Source: Leifsonia sp. 1010
Lineage (GTDB): Bacteria > Actinomycetota > Actinomycetes > Actinomycetales > Microbacteriaceae
NCBI RefSeq assembly: GCF_031455295.1
Contig: NZ_JAVDSL010000001.1
Coordinates: forward strand, 1 to 64,000
Length of the DNA: 64,000 nucleotides
Reading direction: 5' to 3'
Part shown: positions 19,454 through 28,152 of the stretch, piece by piece
Numbering within the stretch: the first letter of the stretch is position 1
Layout: every line of letters starts with the position of its first letter
The notes under the pieces: generated by a model
Seen by the model: the letters and a program-made list of their open reading frames with translations, nothing else
Databases searched by the model: none
What the model was told of the DNA's origin: nothing
Position numbers and translations under genes: made by a program

Positions 19454-20070
19454 GCGAACTCCCCCAGGGTGACTCGCAGCGAGTCGGCGATGGCCTGCGT
19501 GTCGGTGACCATGTCGTCGAAGCCGCCGATGAATCCCGACCGGAACACCGTGTGGAACGCCTGCGCGGAACCGACCGGGAAGATCGCGAACACCACCCGC
19601 TGCTCGAGGAGGGCGTCGCCCGCGTCGTCGTCGGCGAGCGCCGTCAGGTGCGTGAAGCCGACGAGCTCGCCGACCGCGTGGGCTGTGCGCCAGGAGCGGT
19701 AGCCGAGGGTCTCGTAGCCGGGGCGGCGTTCGGCCGCATCCGCGTCGGTCGCGGCGAGGTAGCTCTCCGGGCTGTCGTCGACCTCGAGCTGGAGGAGCTC
19801 GAACGTCTGGTAGGCGTTGAGGACGCCGGCCGACGGGATCGGGATGTACACCCGCGCGCGGGTGGCGCCGCTCGGGTCCTCGGCGTGCAGCACCTGCTGG
19901 AGGGCGCGCAGCTGGGCGATCAGGCCGGGCGCCTGCTCACCCGCGTCCAGGCCGGCCGCGAACCGCTCCGGCCAGTCCCCTCGCGGGTCCTCGCTCAGCA
20001 GTTCGACGTCGTACCAGCCCTCCGGGGCCTCGAACGTGAAGTCGACGATGTCGCGCGGGCGCAGCGTCAT
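19450..20070 (-). CDS. hypothetical globular protein, T7SS locus
   Basis: A 206-residue soluble protein with an architecture like its downstream neighbour: it starts DFTFEAPEGWYDVELL, passes through a helical section (ERFAAGLDAG...LRALQQVLHAE), then strands (ARVYIPIPSAG), and ends with VVFAIFPVGSAQAFHTVFRSG and a helix. GAGGAGG lies ten bases before the ATG. It is 15 bases downstream of the 452-residue substrate-like gene and coupled to the next gene by ATGA, so the three form one unit. I do not recognise the family. Confidence 0.8.
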   Translation of the reverse strand: MTLRPRDIVDFTFEAPEGWYDVELLSEDPRGDWPERFAAGLDAGEQAPGLIAQLRALQQVLHAEDPSGATRARVYIPIPSAGVLNAYQTFELLQLEVDDSPESYLAATDADAAERRPGYETLGYRSWRTAHAVGELVGFTHLTALADDDAGDALLEQRVVFAIFPVGSAQAFHTVFRSGFIGGFDDMVTDTQAIADSLRVTLGEFA

Positions 20071-20085
20071 ACCGGGTCAGCCTCC

Positions 20086-21444
20086 TCAGCCGTTGTGGCT
20101 CTTGTAGGTCGGAACATACTTGTCCGCCTGGCCGAGCGCGAACTTCTGCAGGTCGATGCTGGGGATCTTCGGCAGATCGGTGTGGTTGCCGCCGTCGAAC
20201 TTGTTGGCGATCTCATCCACCTTGCCCGGAACGTTGACCAGCTCGATGCCCTTGTTGATGAGCGCGGAGCCCTGGTGGTACGCGGTGACGACGGTCAGCG
20301 GGTTCACCTCGCGGGCGCCGACGTCGTGCGAGACGGCCCGCACGACGTTCTGGTCGATGCCGAGCAGGGTCCGCATCGCCTTCGCCTTGTCGGCGCCGTC
20401 CGTCACCAGCGCCTTGTACGCGGCGCGCTGGCCGGCCGCCGACTCTCCGGCGGCCTGCCAGATCTTGATCGGGTTGACGTCGTTGAGCGGCTTCTCGAAG
20501 AGCTTCTTGGTGGCCGACTTCATCAGGCGCTTGCCGATCTGCATCTTGAGCATGGCGTTCGGGCTGGTGCGCACGCCGCCCACCAGACGGGGAGCGCGGG
20601 CCAGCGCCTTGATGCGCGCGGCCTTGCCGAGGAACGCGAAGATGCGTCCGCCGAAGAGGCTCAGTGCGACGCCCACGGCCGCTCCGATGATGTCGAGGAA
20701 GGTGCCCTGGCCGGTCGCGAACTTCACGACCGCATCGACCAGCTTGATGATGGAGGCGACGAGCGCGACCACGACGAGGATCTGCCCGAGGATCGGAACC
20801 CAGGAGAGGAAGATCGCCAGGACCCCGGCGATGTCGCCGATGGTCTCGATCACATCCATGACCTTGTCCCAGAAGCCCGGGTTCTTCAGGCCGTTGTTGT
20901 GGTGGTCGACGACGTCGACGATCGCGTCGACGGCCTTCTCGGCGGCGCGATTCTTCTTGTCGCGGGCGTCGTACCAGGCCTGGTGCGCGGCCTGCAGGGC
21001 GGCGTTCGCATCCCGGGCGGCGTCGTCGGCCTTGTCCGCCGTCTTGCCGGCGGTCGCCGCGTCCTCCGGCTTCGCCTTCTGCGCGTCCGTGTGAGCGGTC
21101 GTGGCCGCCTTGTGCGCAGCATCCGCCGCATTCTGCTTCTGCTCGATCAGCGCGATGGCCTTGTCGGCGTCGTCCTGCGCCTCACGCAGTTCGGCGGCAT
21201 ACGTGATCAGGGCGTTCGCCGTCTTCGAGTAGCGGTCCTTGGCCTTGTTGATGTCTTCGGCGGTGTCCTTCGACATCTCCTGCAGCTTCGACACGGCCTG
21301 CGACTTGTAGCCGTCGAGGTCGTGGATCTTGTTGAGCTCCTTCACGGAGCGCTGGATGGCCTCGCCGATCGACTGGTAGTGCCGGGCCTTCGCCTCCAGG
21401 ACGTCGGGGTCGCCGGTCAGCGGCTGGAACTCCTTGTCGCTCAC
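20086..21444 (-). CDS. putative T7SS substrate with membrane segments
   Basis: A 452-residue protein. Its N terminus (FQPLTGDPDVLEAKARHYQS followed by a long helix) matches the pattern of actinobacterial T7SS secretion-signal domains. Residues about 35-170 are Ala-rich coiled coil, then come two hydrophobic blocks: IAGVLAIFLSWVPILGQILV with a second helix, and FLDIIGAAVGVALSLFGG. The C-terminal 170 residues are globular and match no toxin I know. The GTG start at 21444 overlaps the preceding WXG100-like stop (GTGA), so the longer frame is rejected. It may be an effector carried with its WXG100 partner and two downstream helper proteins; a structural role is also possible. Confidence 0.82.
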   Translation of the reverse strand: MSDKEFQPLTGDPDVLEAKARHYQSIGEAIQRSVKELNKIHDLDGYKSQAVSKLQEMSKDTAEDINKAKDRYSKTANALITYAAELREAQDDADKAIALIEQKQNAADAAHKAATTAHTDAQKAKPEDAATAGKTADKADDAARDANAALQAAHQAWYDARDKKNRAAEKAVDAIVDVVDHHNNGLKNPGFWDKVMDVIETIGDIAGVLAIFLSWVPILGQILVVVALVASIIKLVDAVVKFATGQGTFLDIIGAAVGVALSLFGGRIFAFLGKAARIKALARAPRLVGGVRTSPNAMLKMQIGKRLMKSATKKLFEKPLNDVNPIKIWQAAGESAAGQRAAYKALVTDGADKAKAMRTLLGIDQNVVRAVSHDVGAREVNPLTVVTAYHQGSALINKGIELVNVPGKVDEIANKFDGGNHTDLPKIPSIDLQKFALGQADKYVPTYKSHNG

Positions 21445-21743
21445 TTGTGGTCCGCACCCTTCTTCTCGTCCAGCGCCTTGGCGAGGTCGCCGTCCACCTT
21501 CACGAAGTTGTCCGCCACGGCGGCGATGACCTGTTGCACGTTCTTCACGTTCTCGGTCATCTCCTTGCGCTTCTCGTTCCACTTGTGGGCGAAGTCGCGG
21601 ACGTGGCTGTGCAGGTCGTCGTGCCCGGTCGCCTCGGCGACGGAGTCGCTGAAGTCGTCGGCGTTGTGGAACTCGCGCACGACGGCGTCAAGGTCATCGC
21701 GCAGCTGCACCAGCTCGTCCAGCTTGAGTACGAGATCGGACAC
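21441..21743 (-). CDS. WXG100-like protein
   Basis: A 100-residue helical hairpin protein. The turn region reads VRDFAHKWNEKRKEM, with the tryptophan kept but the glycine of WXG replaced (W-N-E). The charged, heptad-like helices on both sides fit the WXG100 superfamily. It starts with GTG after GGAGG and is coupled to the 452-residue gene by a GTGA overlap, as expected for a partner secreted as a heterodimer. It is divergent from the secretion ATPase. A TACGTT -10 candidate lies at 21800-21805. Confidence 0.85.
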   Translation of the reverse strand: MSDLVLKLDELVQLRDDLDAVVREFHNADDFSDSVAEATGHDDLHSHVRDFAHKWNEKRKEMTENVKNVQQVIAAVADNFVKVDGDLAKALDEKKGADHK

Positions 21744-21827
21744 TGTTCCTCCCCTTCCGGTGGCGACCGCCGGAGTCCTCCGGTCATCCTGCCTTCAGCA
21801 ACGTACCGGTGGACCAGCGGGGAAGCG

Positions 21828-21845
21828 ATGGGGAGCGGTCCCCAT
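21828..21845. promoter_or_regulatory. 18-bp palindrome, T7SS candidate operator copy 2
   Basis: ATGGGGA-GCGG-TCCCCAT lies between the divergent WXG100-like gene and the secretion ATPase. It matches the palindrome at 18039-18056 in 16 of 18 bases. Its centre is about 44 bases from the expected start of the ATPase message and about 44 from that of the opposite gene. Confidence 0.7.
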
Positions 21846-21868
21846 CCACGTGCGGGCGAGGAGATGGG

Positions 21869-21874
21869 TATGGT
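21869..21874 (+). promoter_or_regulatory. -10 box for leaderless T7SS ATPase gene
   Basis: TATGGT ends six bases before the GTG at 21881. No usable ribosome site lies at normal spacing, and no good -35 is present; the palindrome at 21828-21845 lies just upstream, so an activator may take the place of the -35. Confidence 0.55.
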
Positions 21875-21880
21875 GCTGAA

Positions 21881-24800
21881 GTGCGACTGAAACTGACTCT
21901 CGCCCGCCCGTCCGGCAGCAGCGATGACATCGTCGTCACCGCCGACGCCGCCGCCAGCATCGCCGAGGTCGCCTCGACCGTCGCGCGGATCGACCCGCGG
22001 CGCACCGGACCGGTCGCCGCACCCGGCGCACTGACGCTTCGCGCCCAGCTCCCCGGCCAGGCCGATCCGCTCGTCCTGCCGCCGGATGCGCCGGTCGGCG
22101 AGGCCTGGATCGGCAGCGGCGCGACGGTCGCGCTGGCCGACGCCGGCCTCCACTACGTCTCCCCCGAACTCGGCGACGTGCCGGTCGTCGCGACGCTCCG
22201 GGTGCTCAGCGGTCCGCAGGAGGGCACGGAGTTCCCGCTGCGCGCCGGCTCGACGGTGCTCGGTCGCGACGAGTCGTGCGACATCGTGCTGCAGGATCCC
22301 CTCGTGTCGAAACGGCACGTGCGGTTCGAGGCGGGCGATGGAGTCGAGGTCGTCGACCTGGGCTCGGCGAACGGTGTCGTCGTCGACGGCGGCCTGGTGA
22401 CCCGGTTCACCGTGCGGCGGTCGGAGACGCTGCTGCTCGGCGACACCGAGGTGGAGCTCGAGGTGAAGTCGGGGTCCGAGCTGCCGGCGGCTCCGCCCAC
22501 CGCGGGCCCGGTGTTCTTCAACCGGTCGCCGCGCGTCGAGCGCCGGTACTCCGGTCAGGTGTTCCAGGCGCCCGAGGTGCCCGGGGAGAAGGATGATCCG
22601 CCCTTCCCGCTGCTCGCCATGATCACGCCGCTGCTGCTCGGCGGTGCGATGTTCTTCCTGACGCACAACCCGACCAGCCTGCTCTTCGTGCTGCTGTCGC
22701 CGGTGATGCTCGTCGGCAACTACATCAGCGGCCGCACCCGCGGCAAGCGGAAGCTCAAGAAGCAGATCGCGCTGTTCGAGCAGCGGCTCGAGGCGCTCTC
22801 CAGCAAGCTGGAGCAGGAACGCACGACGGAGGTCGAGCTGCGCCAGGCGGAGACGCCGACAACGGCGGACGCTCTGGCTGAAGCGGTGCGTCGCGGCCCG
22901 CTGCTCTGGACGCGGCGGCCGGAGCACTGGTCGTTCCTCAACCTGCAGCTGGGCCGCGGCACCATGCGCTCGCGCAATTCGGTGCAGGCCGTCGACCGCG
23001 GCGAGCTGATCGTCGAGTTCCAGGAGCGACTGGACGCGGTCATCGCCGACAACGCCATGGTCGAGGACGTCCCCGTGCTCGACAACCTGTACGAGTCCGG
23101 AGCGCTCGGCATCGCCGGTCCGGCGGACCTCATCGCGGGATCGGTGAACTCGGTGCTCGTCCAGCTCACCGCCCTGCACTCCCCCTCCGAGCTGGCGGTC
23201 GCCGCCCTCGTCTCCCCGCGCTGGTCGCGCGAGCTCGGCTGGCTGAAGTGGATGCCGCACACGTCCTCCCCGCACAGCCCGCTGGCCGGTGGTCACCTCG
23301 CCGACAGCGCGTCCTCTGCCGCCGGTGTGCTGAGTTCGCTCGAGGGGCTCGTGGAAGAGCGCCTCGCGGCCGCGAAGGCCGGCCCCCAGCGGCGCGGCGC
23401 CATGGAGCAGGAGAGCGCCGCCCTCGAGCGCGGCGCGGAGGTCGGGCGCTCGCAGACCAGCAACGGGACGCCGTCGCCGGTTCCCGCCGTGATCGTCGTC
23501 ATCTCCGACGACGTCGCCGTCGACCGCGCCCGTCTCGTCCAGCTCGCCGAGGCGGCCGCCGACGCGGGCGTCTTCCCGGTCTGGATCTCGGACGACGTCG
23601 ACCGGCTCCCGGCCGTCTGCCGCACCTTCCTGCAGCACACCGACCAGGCGCACCGTGCCCGCGCCGGTTTCGTCCGTATCGGCGAGACCGTGGAGGACGT
23701 CGTCACCGAGCCGGTCAGCGCCGCGACCGCCCTCGACTACGCCAAGCGGATGGCGCCCGTCATCGACGCCGGAGCGCTCGTCGCCGACGCCAGCGACCTG
23801 CCGCGCTCCGTGTCGCTGGTGACCCTGCTCGGACACGAGTTGGCCGAGTCGTCGAGTGCGGTGGTGGACCGCTGGCGGCAGAACGCCTCCATCCACGACC
23901 GCACCGCCGGCGCGAAACCCACACGACGCCGCCCCGGCACGCTGCGGGCGACCATCGGGTCCGCGGGCGTCGACGCCATGCACCTCGACCTGCGGACGCA
24001 GGGACCGCACGCGCTCGTGGGCGGCACCACCGGCGCCGGGAAGAGCGAATTCCTGCAGGCCTGGGTGCTCGGGATGGCGGCCGAGTACAGCCCCGACCGG
24101 GTCACCTTCCTGTTCGTGGACTACAAGGGCGGCTCCGCGTTCGCCGACTGCGTCAGCCTCCCGCACTGCGTGGGCCTCGTCACCGACCTGAGCCCGCACC
24201 TGGTGCGCCGGGCTCTCACCAGCCTCCGCGCCGAACTGCACTACCGCGAGCACCTGCTCAACCGGAAGAAGGCGAAGGACCTGCTGGAGCTGGAGAAGCG
24301 CGGCGACCCGGACAGCCCGCCCGCGCTCGTGCTCGTCATCGACGAGTTCGCCGCGTTGGTCGGTGAAGTGCCGGAGTTCGTCGACGGCGTCGTCGACATC
24401 GCCCAGCGCGGACGCTCACTCGGCATCCACCTCATCATGGCGACGCAGCGGCCGGCGGGTGTCATCAAGGACAACCTGCGCGCCAACACCAATCTCCGCA
24501 TCGCTCTGCGCATGGCCGACGAGTCGGACAGCCAGGACGTCGTGGGCGTCGCCGACGCCGCACACTTCGACCCGAGCATCCCCGGCCGCGGAATGGCGAA
24601 GACCGGACCAGGCCGACTAGTGCGGTTCCAGTCGGCCTACGCCGGCGGCTGGACCACCCGCGAGCCCGAGCGGGCGGGCGTCGAGGTCGCCGAGCTCCGC
24701 TTCGGCGGCGAGGTGCGCTGGGAGGAGGAGCGGCCCGCCGAGGAGCCGGAGCGCGACCTCGGCCCCACCGACCAGCAGCGGATGGTCGCCGCGATCGTGC

Positions 24801-26395
24801 GCGCGCAGTCGGCCGCGCACATCCCGGCTCCCCGCCGTCCGTGGCTCGACGAGCTCGCCGCCGCGTACGACCTCGGGCTGCTGCGGCAGCGCACCGACGC
24901 GGAACTGCTGCTCGGCGTGGCCGACATCCCCGACCGCCAGGAGCAGCGTCCCGTCTACTTCCAGCCGGATGTCGACGGCAACCTCGCCGTCTACGGCACC
25001 GGCGGCTCCGGCAAGTCCACCGTGCTGCGCACGCTCGCCTCCGCCGCCGCGATCACCCCGCGCGGCGGCCCCGTGCACGTGTACGGTCTGGACTTCGGTG
25101 CGGGCAGTCTGCGGATGCTGGAGAAGCTCCCGCACGTCGGGTCGATCATCCCCGGCGACGACCCGGATCGCATCATCCGGCTGTTCCGGATGCTGAAGGA
25201 GACGCTCGAAGACCGCGGGCCGCGCTTCGCCGAGGCGAACGCGTCCAACATCACCGAGTACCGATCGCTGACCGGGCGCCAGGAGGAGCCGCGCATCCTG
25301 CTTCTCGTCGACGGCTTCCCCAGCTTCCGCGAGGACTTCGAGATCCCGGCTGGACGGTCGCAATGGTACGACGTGTTCCGCGACCTGCTGGCCGACGGCC
25401 GGCGCCTCGGAATGCACGTGGCGCTGACCGGCGACCGTGCCGGCGCCGTCCCCACCGCGATCGGTTCGCTGGTTCAGCGCCGCGTCGTGCTGCGTCTGGC
25501 GGACGACGGGTACGGGATGCTCGACGTGCCCAGCGACATCCTCTCGCCCGCGTCCCCTCCCGGCCGCGCGATCGTCGATGGCTACGAGACGCAGATCGCC
25601 GTGCTCGGCGGTTCACGTGCCGTCGCGGACCAGTCGGAGGCGGTCCGACGTCTCGCGGAGGCGATGGAGCGTGCCGGCATCCCGGAGGCGCCCGTCGTCG
25701 GCTCGATGCCGAAGGAGCTAGACCCCGCGTCCCTGCCCGACAGCGTCGGCGGACAGCCCGTGCTCGGCATCGGCGACATCGACCTCGGACCGCTCGGCTT
25801 CGAGCCATCGGGGACGCTGCTCATCGCCGGTCCCCCGGCCAGCGGTCGCACCACGGCGCTCGCCGCGGTCGCGGATGCGGTGGCACGCTTCGACGCCGAG
25901 ACGCGGCTGTACTACGTGGGAAGCGCCCGGTCTCCCCTCTCCGGGTCGGGCCTGTGGACGGACCGCGCACTCACGCCCGCGGAGGCCGCCGAGCTCGCGA
26001 AGGACCTCACCGTCGCCATCGCCGACCCCGACACGGAGGGCCGGATCGCGGTGTTCGTGGAGAGCATCGGCGACTTCCTGCAGACGCCCGCCGACTCCCC
26101 TATCGTGGAGCTGATCCGCGCCATCCGGCGCAGCGATCACCTGCTCGTCGCGGAGGCGGAGTCGAGCGCGTGGGGCACGTCGTGGCCGCTGCTCGGCGAG
26201 GTGAAGAACGGCCGGCGCGGGCTGCTGCTGCAGCCAGACTCGGTCGAGGGCGACATCCTGCTGAAGACGCCGCTGCCGCGCCTGAACCGGTCCGAGTTCC
26301 CTCCGGGACGCGGTGTGTTCATCCAGAAGGGCGGCTTCACGCGGGTGCAGGTGCCGCTGGTGGATGCGTCCCTCCCGGCTCGCGCCCGCGTCTGA
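21881..26395 (+). CDS. eccC: FHA-FtsK/SpoIIIE type VII secretion ATPase (EssC/EccC-like)
   Basis: A 1504-residue motor ATPase of type VII secretion. In order: a beta-rich N-terminal domain, an FHA domain (about residues 115-190, with LGRDESCDIVLQDPLVSKRHV), two membrane helices (about 242-285), and three FtsK-like ATPase modules. Module 1 has an intact Walker A GGTTGAGKSE (about 715) and Walker B VLVIDEF (about 817). Module 2 has GTGGSGKST (about 1039) but a degenerate LLLVDGF. Module 3 has GPPASGRTT (about 1316), with Arg for the Walker lysine. The FHA N terminus resembles Firmicutes EssC more than mycobacterial EccC. I start at GTG 21881; the frame is open 24 codons further up without a ribosome site. 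Confidence 0.92.
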   Translation: MRLKLTLARPSGSSDDIVVTADAAASIAEVASTVARIDPRRTGPVAAPGALTLRAQLPGQADPLVLPPDAPVGEAWIGSGATVALADAGLHYVSPELGDVPVVATLRVLSGPQEGTEFPLRAGSTVLGRDESCDIVLQDPLVSKRHVRFEAGDGVEVVDLGSANGVVVDGGLVTRFTVRRSETLLLGDTEVELEVKSGSELPAAPPTAGPVFFNRSPRVERRYSGQVFQAPEVPGEKDDPPFPLLAMITPLLLGGAMFFLTHNPTSLLFVLLSPVMLVGNYISGRTRGKRKLKKQIALFEQRLEALSSKLEQERTTEVELRQAETPTTADALAEAVRRGPLLWTRRPEHWSFLNLQLGRGTMRSRNSVQAVDRGELIVEFQERLDAVIADNAMVEDVPVLDNLYESGALGIAGPADLIAGSVNSVLVQLTALHSPSELAVAALVSPRWSRELGWLKWMPHTSSPHSPLAGGHLADSASSAAGVLSSLEGLVEERLAAAKAGPQRRGAMEQESAALERGAEVGRSQTSNGTPSPVPAVIVVISDDVAVDRARLVQLAEAAADAGVFPVWISDDVDRLPAVCRTFLQHTDQAHRARAGFVRIGETVEDVVTEPVSAATALDYAKRMAPVIDAGALVADASDLPRSVSLVTLLGHELAESSSAVVDRWRQNASIHDRTAGAKPTRRRPGTLRATIGSAGVDAMHLDLRTQGPHALVGGTTGAGKSEFLQAWVLGMAAEYSPDRVTFLFVDYKGGSAFADCVSLPHCVGLVTDLSPHLVRRALTSLRAELHYREHLLNRKKAKDLLELEKRGDPDSPPALVLVIDEFAALVGEVPEFVDGVVDIAQRGRSLGIHLIMATQRPAGVIKDNLRANTNLRIALRMADESDSQDVVGVADAAHFDPSIPGRGMAKTGPGRLVRFQSAYAGGWTTREPERAGVEVAELRFGGEVRWEEERPAEEPERDLGPTDQQRMVAAIVRAQSAAHIPAPRRPWLDELAAAYDLGLLRQRTDAELLLGVADIPDRQEQRPVYFQPDVDGNLAVYGTGGSGKSTVLRTLASAAAITPRGGPVHVYGLDFGAGSLRMLEKLPHVGSIIPGDDPDRIIRLFRMLKETLEDRGPRFAEANASNITEYRSLTGRQEEPRILLLVDGFPSFREDFEIPAGRSQWYDVFRDLLADGRRLGMHVALTGDRAGAVPTAIGSLVQRRVVLRLADDGYGMLDVPSDILSPASPPGRAIVDGYETQIAVLGGSRAVADQSEAVRRLAEAMERAGIPEAPVVGSMPKELDPASLPDSVGGQPVLGIGDIDLGPLGFEPSGTLLIAGPPASGRTTALAAVADAVARFDAETRLYYVGSARSPLSGSGLWTDRALTPAEAAELAKDLTVAIADPDTEGRIAVFVESIGDFLQTPADSPIVELIRAIRRSDHLLVAEAESSAWGTSWPLLGEVKNGRRGLLLQPDSVEGDILLKTPLPRLNRSEFPPGRGVFIQKGGFTRVQVPLVDASLPARARV

Positions 26396-26409
26396 CCCGA
26401 TCGGACGGG

Positions 26410-26904
26410 CTACTCCTCGTCGTCGCCCTCCCACGGCCAGCGCGGACGCCCGCGCTGCCGGAAGCGCCCGACGAGCACCAGCTGGTAGAGCAGCGTCACC
26501 GCGAACGCCAGGACCGCGATCGTGATGGCGGGCCAGCGCAGGAGCTGGGCGAACGCGAACAGGAAGTAATGGAACGGGTCGTTCGGGTCGCCGGCCGCAC
26601 CGGCGATCCCGCCCGCGACGATGAAGACGGCATAGCAGGCGACTGCGACGCCGAACGCGACGCCGGGTGACACCCGCTGGCGTTCGGCCGGCACACGCGT
26701 CCCGAGCACGATGAGGAACACCAGCAGCATGACCGCCGACGCCACCACCATGACGGGGCCGACCAGCGGCCCGACGTCCGGGTCGGCGACGACGTCGCTG
26801 TCGGTCGCGAGGGAGACCAGGCCGAACGCGGCGACGACCAGAGCGAGGTACAGCCCCGTCGCGAAGAAGGCGACGACGGTTGCGTAGACGCGCTCGTCAC
26901 GCAT
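26410..26904 (-). CDS. small membrane protein, four helices
   Basis: A 164-residue protein with four predicted membrane segments: near residues 8-30, 45-67, 82-104 and 118-143. It ends in a charged tail RPRWPWEGDDEE. I think it resembles a small actinobacterial DUF family of four-helix proteins (possibly DUF6121), but am unsure. It is 22 bases downstream of the 379-residue membrane protein and convergent with the secretion ATPase. No functional residues are recognisable. Confidence 0.82.
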   Translation of the reverse strand: MRDERVYATVVAFFATGLYLALVVAAFGLVSLATDSDVVADPDVGPLVGPVMVVASAVMLLVFLIVLGTRVPAERQRVSPGVAFGVAVACYAVFIVAGGIAGAAGDPNDPFHYFLFAFAQLLRWPAITIAVLAFAVTLLYQLVLVGRFRQRGRPRWPWEGDDEE

Positions 26905-26926
26905 GGTCGGCTGCGATTCCTCCCGG

Positions 26927-28066
26927 TCAGTACCCCTGCTGCGCGTAGGCGGCGACAGCCTGGTTCTGAGCGTCGGCGACCTGCTGCTCGTAGTCGGCCT
27001 GCGCCTCGGCGTTGCGCGCCTTCAGCTTGCGGCCGCGGGCGGCGAGCCACGCGCCCGTCCAGATCGAGACCTCGCGGGCGATCACGCCGGCGAGGACGGC
27101 GAGGGGGCTCACCCAGGCGCTGCGCATGAGGATGGCGAACTCCTCGGAGTTGCGCAGCCAGTACTGCGCGTCGATCAGGCCGGCGCCGATGTAGACGAAG
27201 TACACGAAGACCGCGACGAACAGCCCGCCCAGGATGTAGGCCCACCAGCGCGCCCGGTTCAGGATCTGGATGAGCACGACCATCCCGATGAAGAACGCCA
27301 CGACGGGCGCCCAACCGCGGATCCCGAACGCGCGACCGCCGGTGAAGAACTCGAGCAGCGCCGGGCCGAACTCGTTGCTCGGCGTCAGCAGCGAGCCGAC
27401 GATGAGCACGGCGCCCGCCCACAGCACGGCGAACGCGACCGTGCCGACGAGGGCGATGAGGATGCCGACACCGCGGTTGCTCTTCTTCTTGGGCGGCTCG
27501 GGGCGCGTGAGGTAGATCGGGGCGACCGGCTGCGGGGCGGGGGCGGCGGCGGTCGCGGCTGCTGCGCCCGGCGGGACGCTGCCATACGCGGTCGTTGCGG
27601 TGTCGCCCTGGCTCAGAGTGGCGGCTTCGGCTGCGACGATCACCGGAGTGGCCGACTCGACAGGTGAGGCGGTGTCGACCGTCGCGTCGCCCGCGGCGGT
27701 TGCACCCGGCTGCGGGCTGTTACGGGCGATGGCGGCCGCGACATCGTCATCGCTCGCGACGACAGGCTCCGGCTCGGCGATCGCGGCGGGACGCTGCGGC
27801 TCGGCCGGCGCGGCGGCCACGGGGGCCGCCTCCTGCTCGGCGTCGCCTGCGGGACGGTTGAGGTGACCACGCGCCGAAACGGGATTCGACGGCGGCTCGA
27901 CGACCTGTGCCCCGGTGTCGGTGGCGGGCTCCGCGGCGGCGGACGCCGCGGGGGCGGTCGCAGCCGCGCCGGCCTGCTCGGCGGCCGCCTGCTCGGACTC
28001 CGGCCGTGCGTCGTCCGGCCCCGGCTCGTAGGTCGCGCGCTTCGGCGCGTCCGGCGTGTCGCTCAT
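26927..28066 (-). CDS. membrane protein with long disordered Ala/Pro N terminus
   Basis: A 379-residue protein. Residues 1-200 are low-complexity Ala/Pro/Glu; residues 205-345 contain about four membrane segments, and the tail is a helical, Ala/Gln-rich stretch ending in AYAQQGY. The start at 28066 is chosen because GGAGG lies seven bases upstream; the longer frame is leader. It may be transcribed together with the 164-residue membrane gene. Function is unknown. Its position between the T7SS ATPase and the pilus operon does not tell which, if either, it serves. Confidence 0.82.
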   Translation of the reverse strand: MSDTPDAPKRATYEPGPDDARPESEQAAAEQAGAAATAPAASAAAEPATDTGAQVVEPPSNPVSARGHLNRPAGDAEQEAAPVAAAPAEPQRPAAIAEPEPVVASDDDVAAAIARNSPQPGATAAGDATVDTASPVESATPVIVAAEAATLSQGDTATTAYGSVPPGAAAATAAAPAPQPVAPIYLTRPEPPKKKSNRGVGILIALVGTVAFAVLWAGAVLIVGSLLTPSNEFGPALLEFFTGGRAFGIRGWAPVVAFFIGMVVLIQILNRARWWAYILGGLFVAVFVYFVYIGAGLIDAQYWLRNSEEFAILMRSAWVSPLAVLAGVIAREVSIWTGAWLAARGRKLKARNAEAQADYEQQVADAQNQAVAAYAQQGY

Positions 28067-28092
28067 CCTGGCTCCTCCATCGGCCCGGCGGG

Positions 28093-28118
28093 CCCGTTGC
28101 GCCCACTGTAGCAACGGG
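28093..28118 (-). promoter_or_regulatory. hairpin with -10-like loop between pilO and membrane gene
   Basis: An 8-bp stem (28093-28100 with 28111-28118) has a 10-base loop that reads TACAGT on the minus strand, a good TANNNT box. It may serve both as a weak stop for the pilus operon and as promoter for the gene starting at 28066. Confidence 0.4.
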
Positions 28119-28152
28119 GGCGGCCGAGACCGGGGAGGCGGGACCGGGAGCG

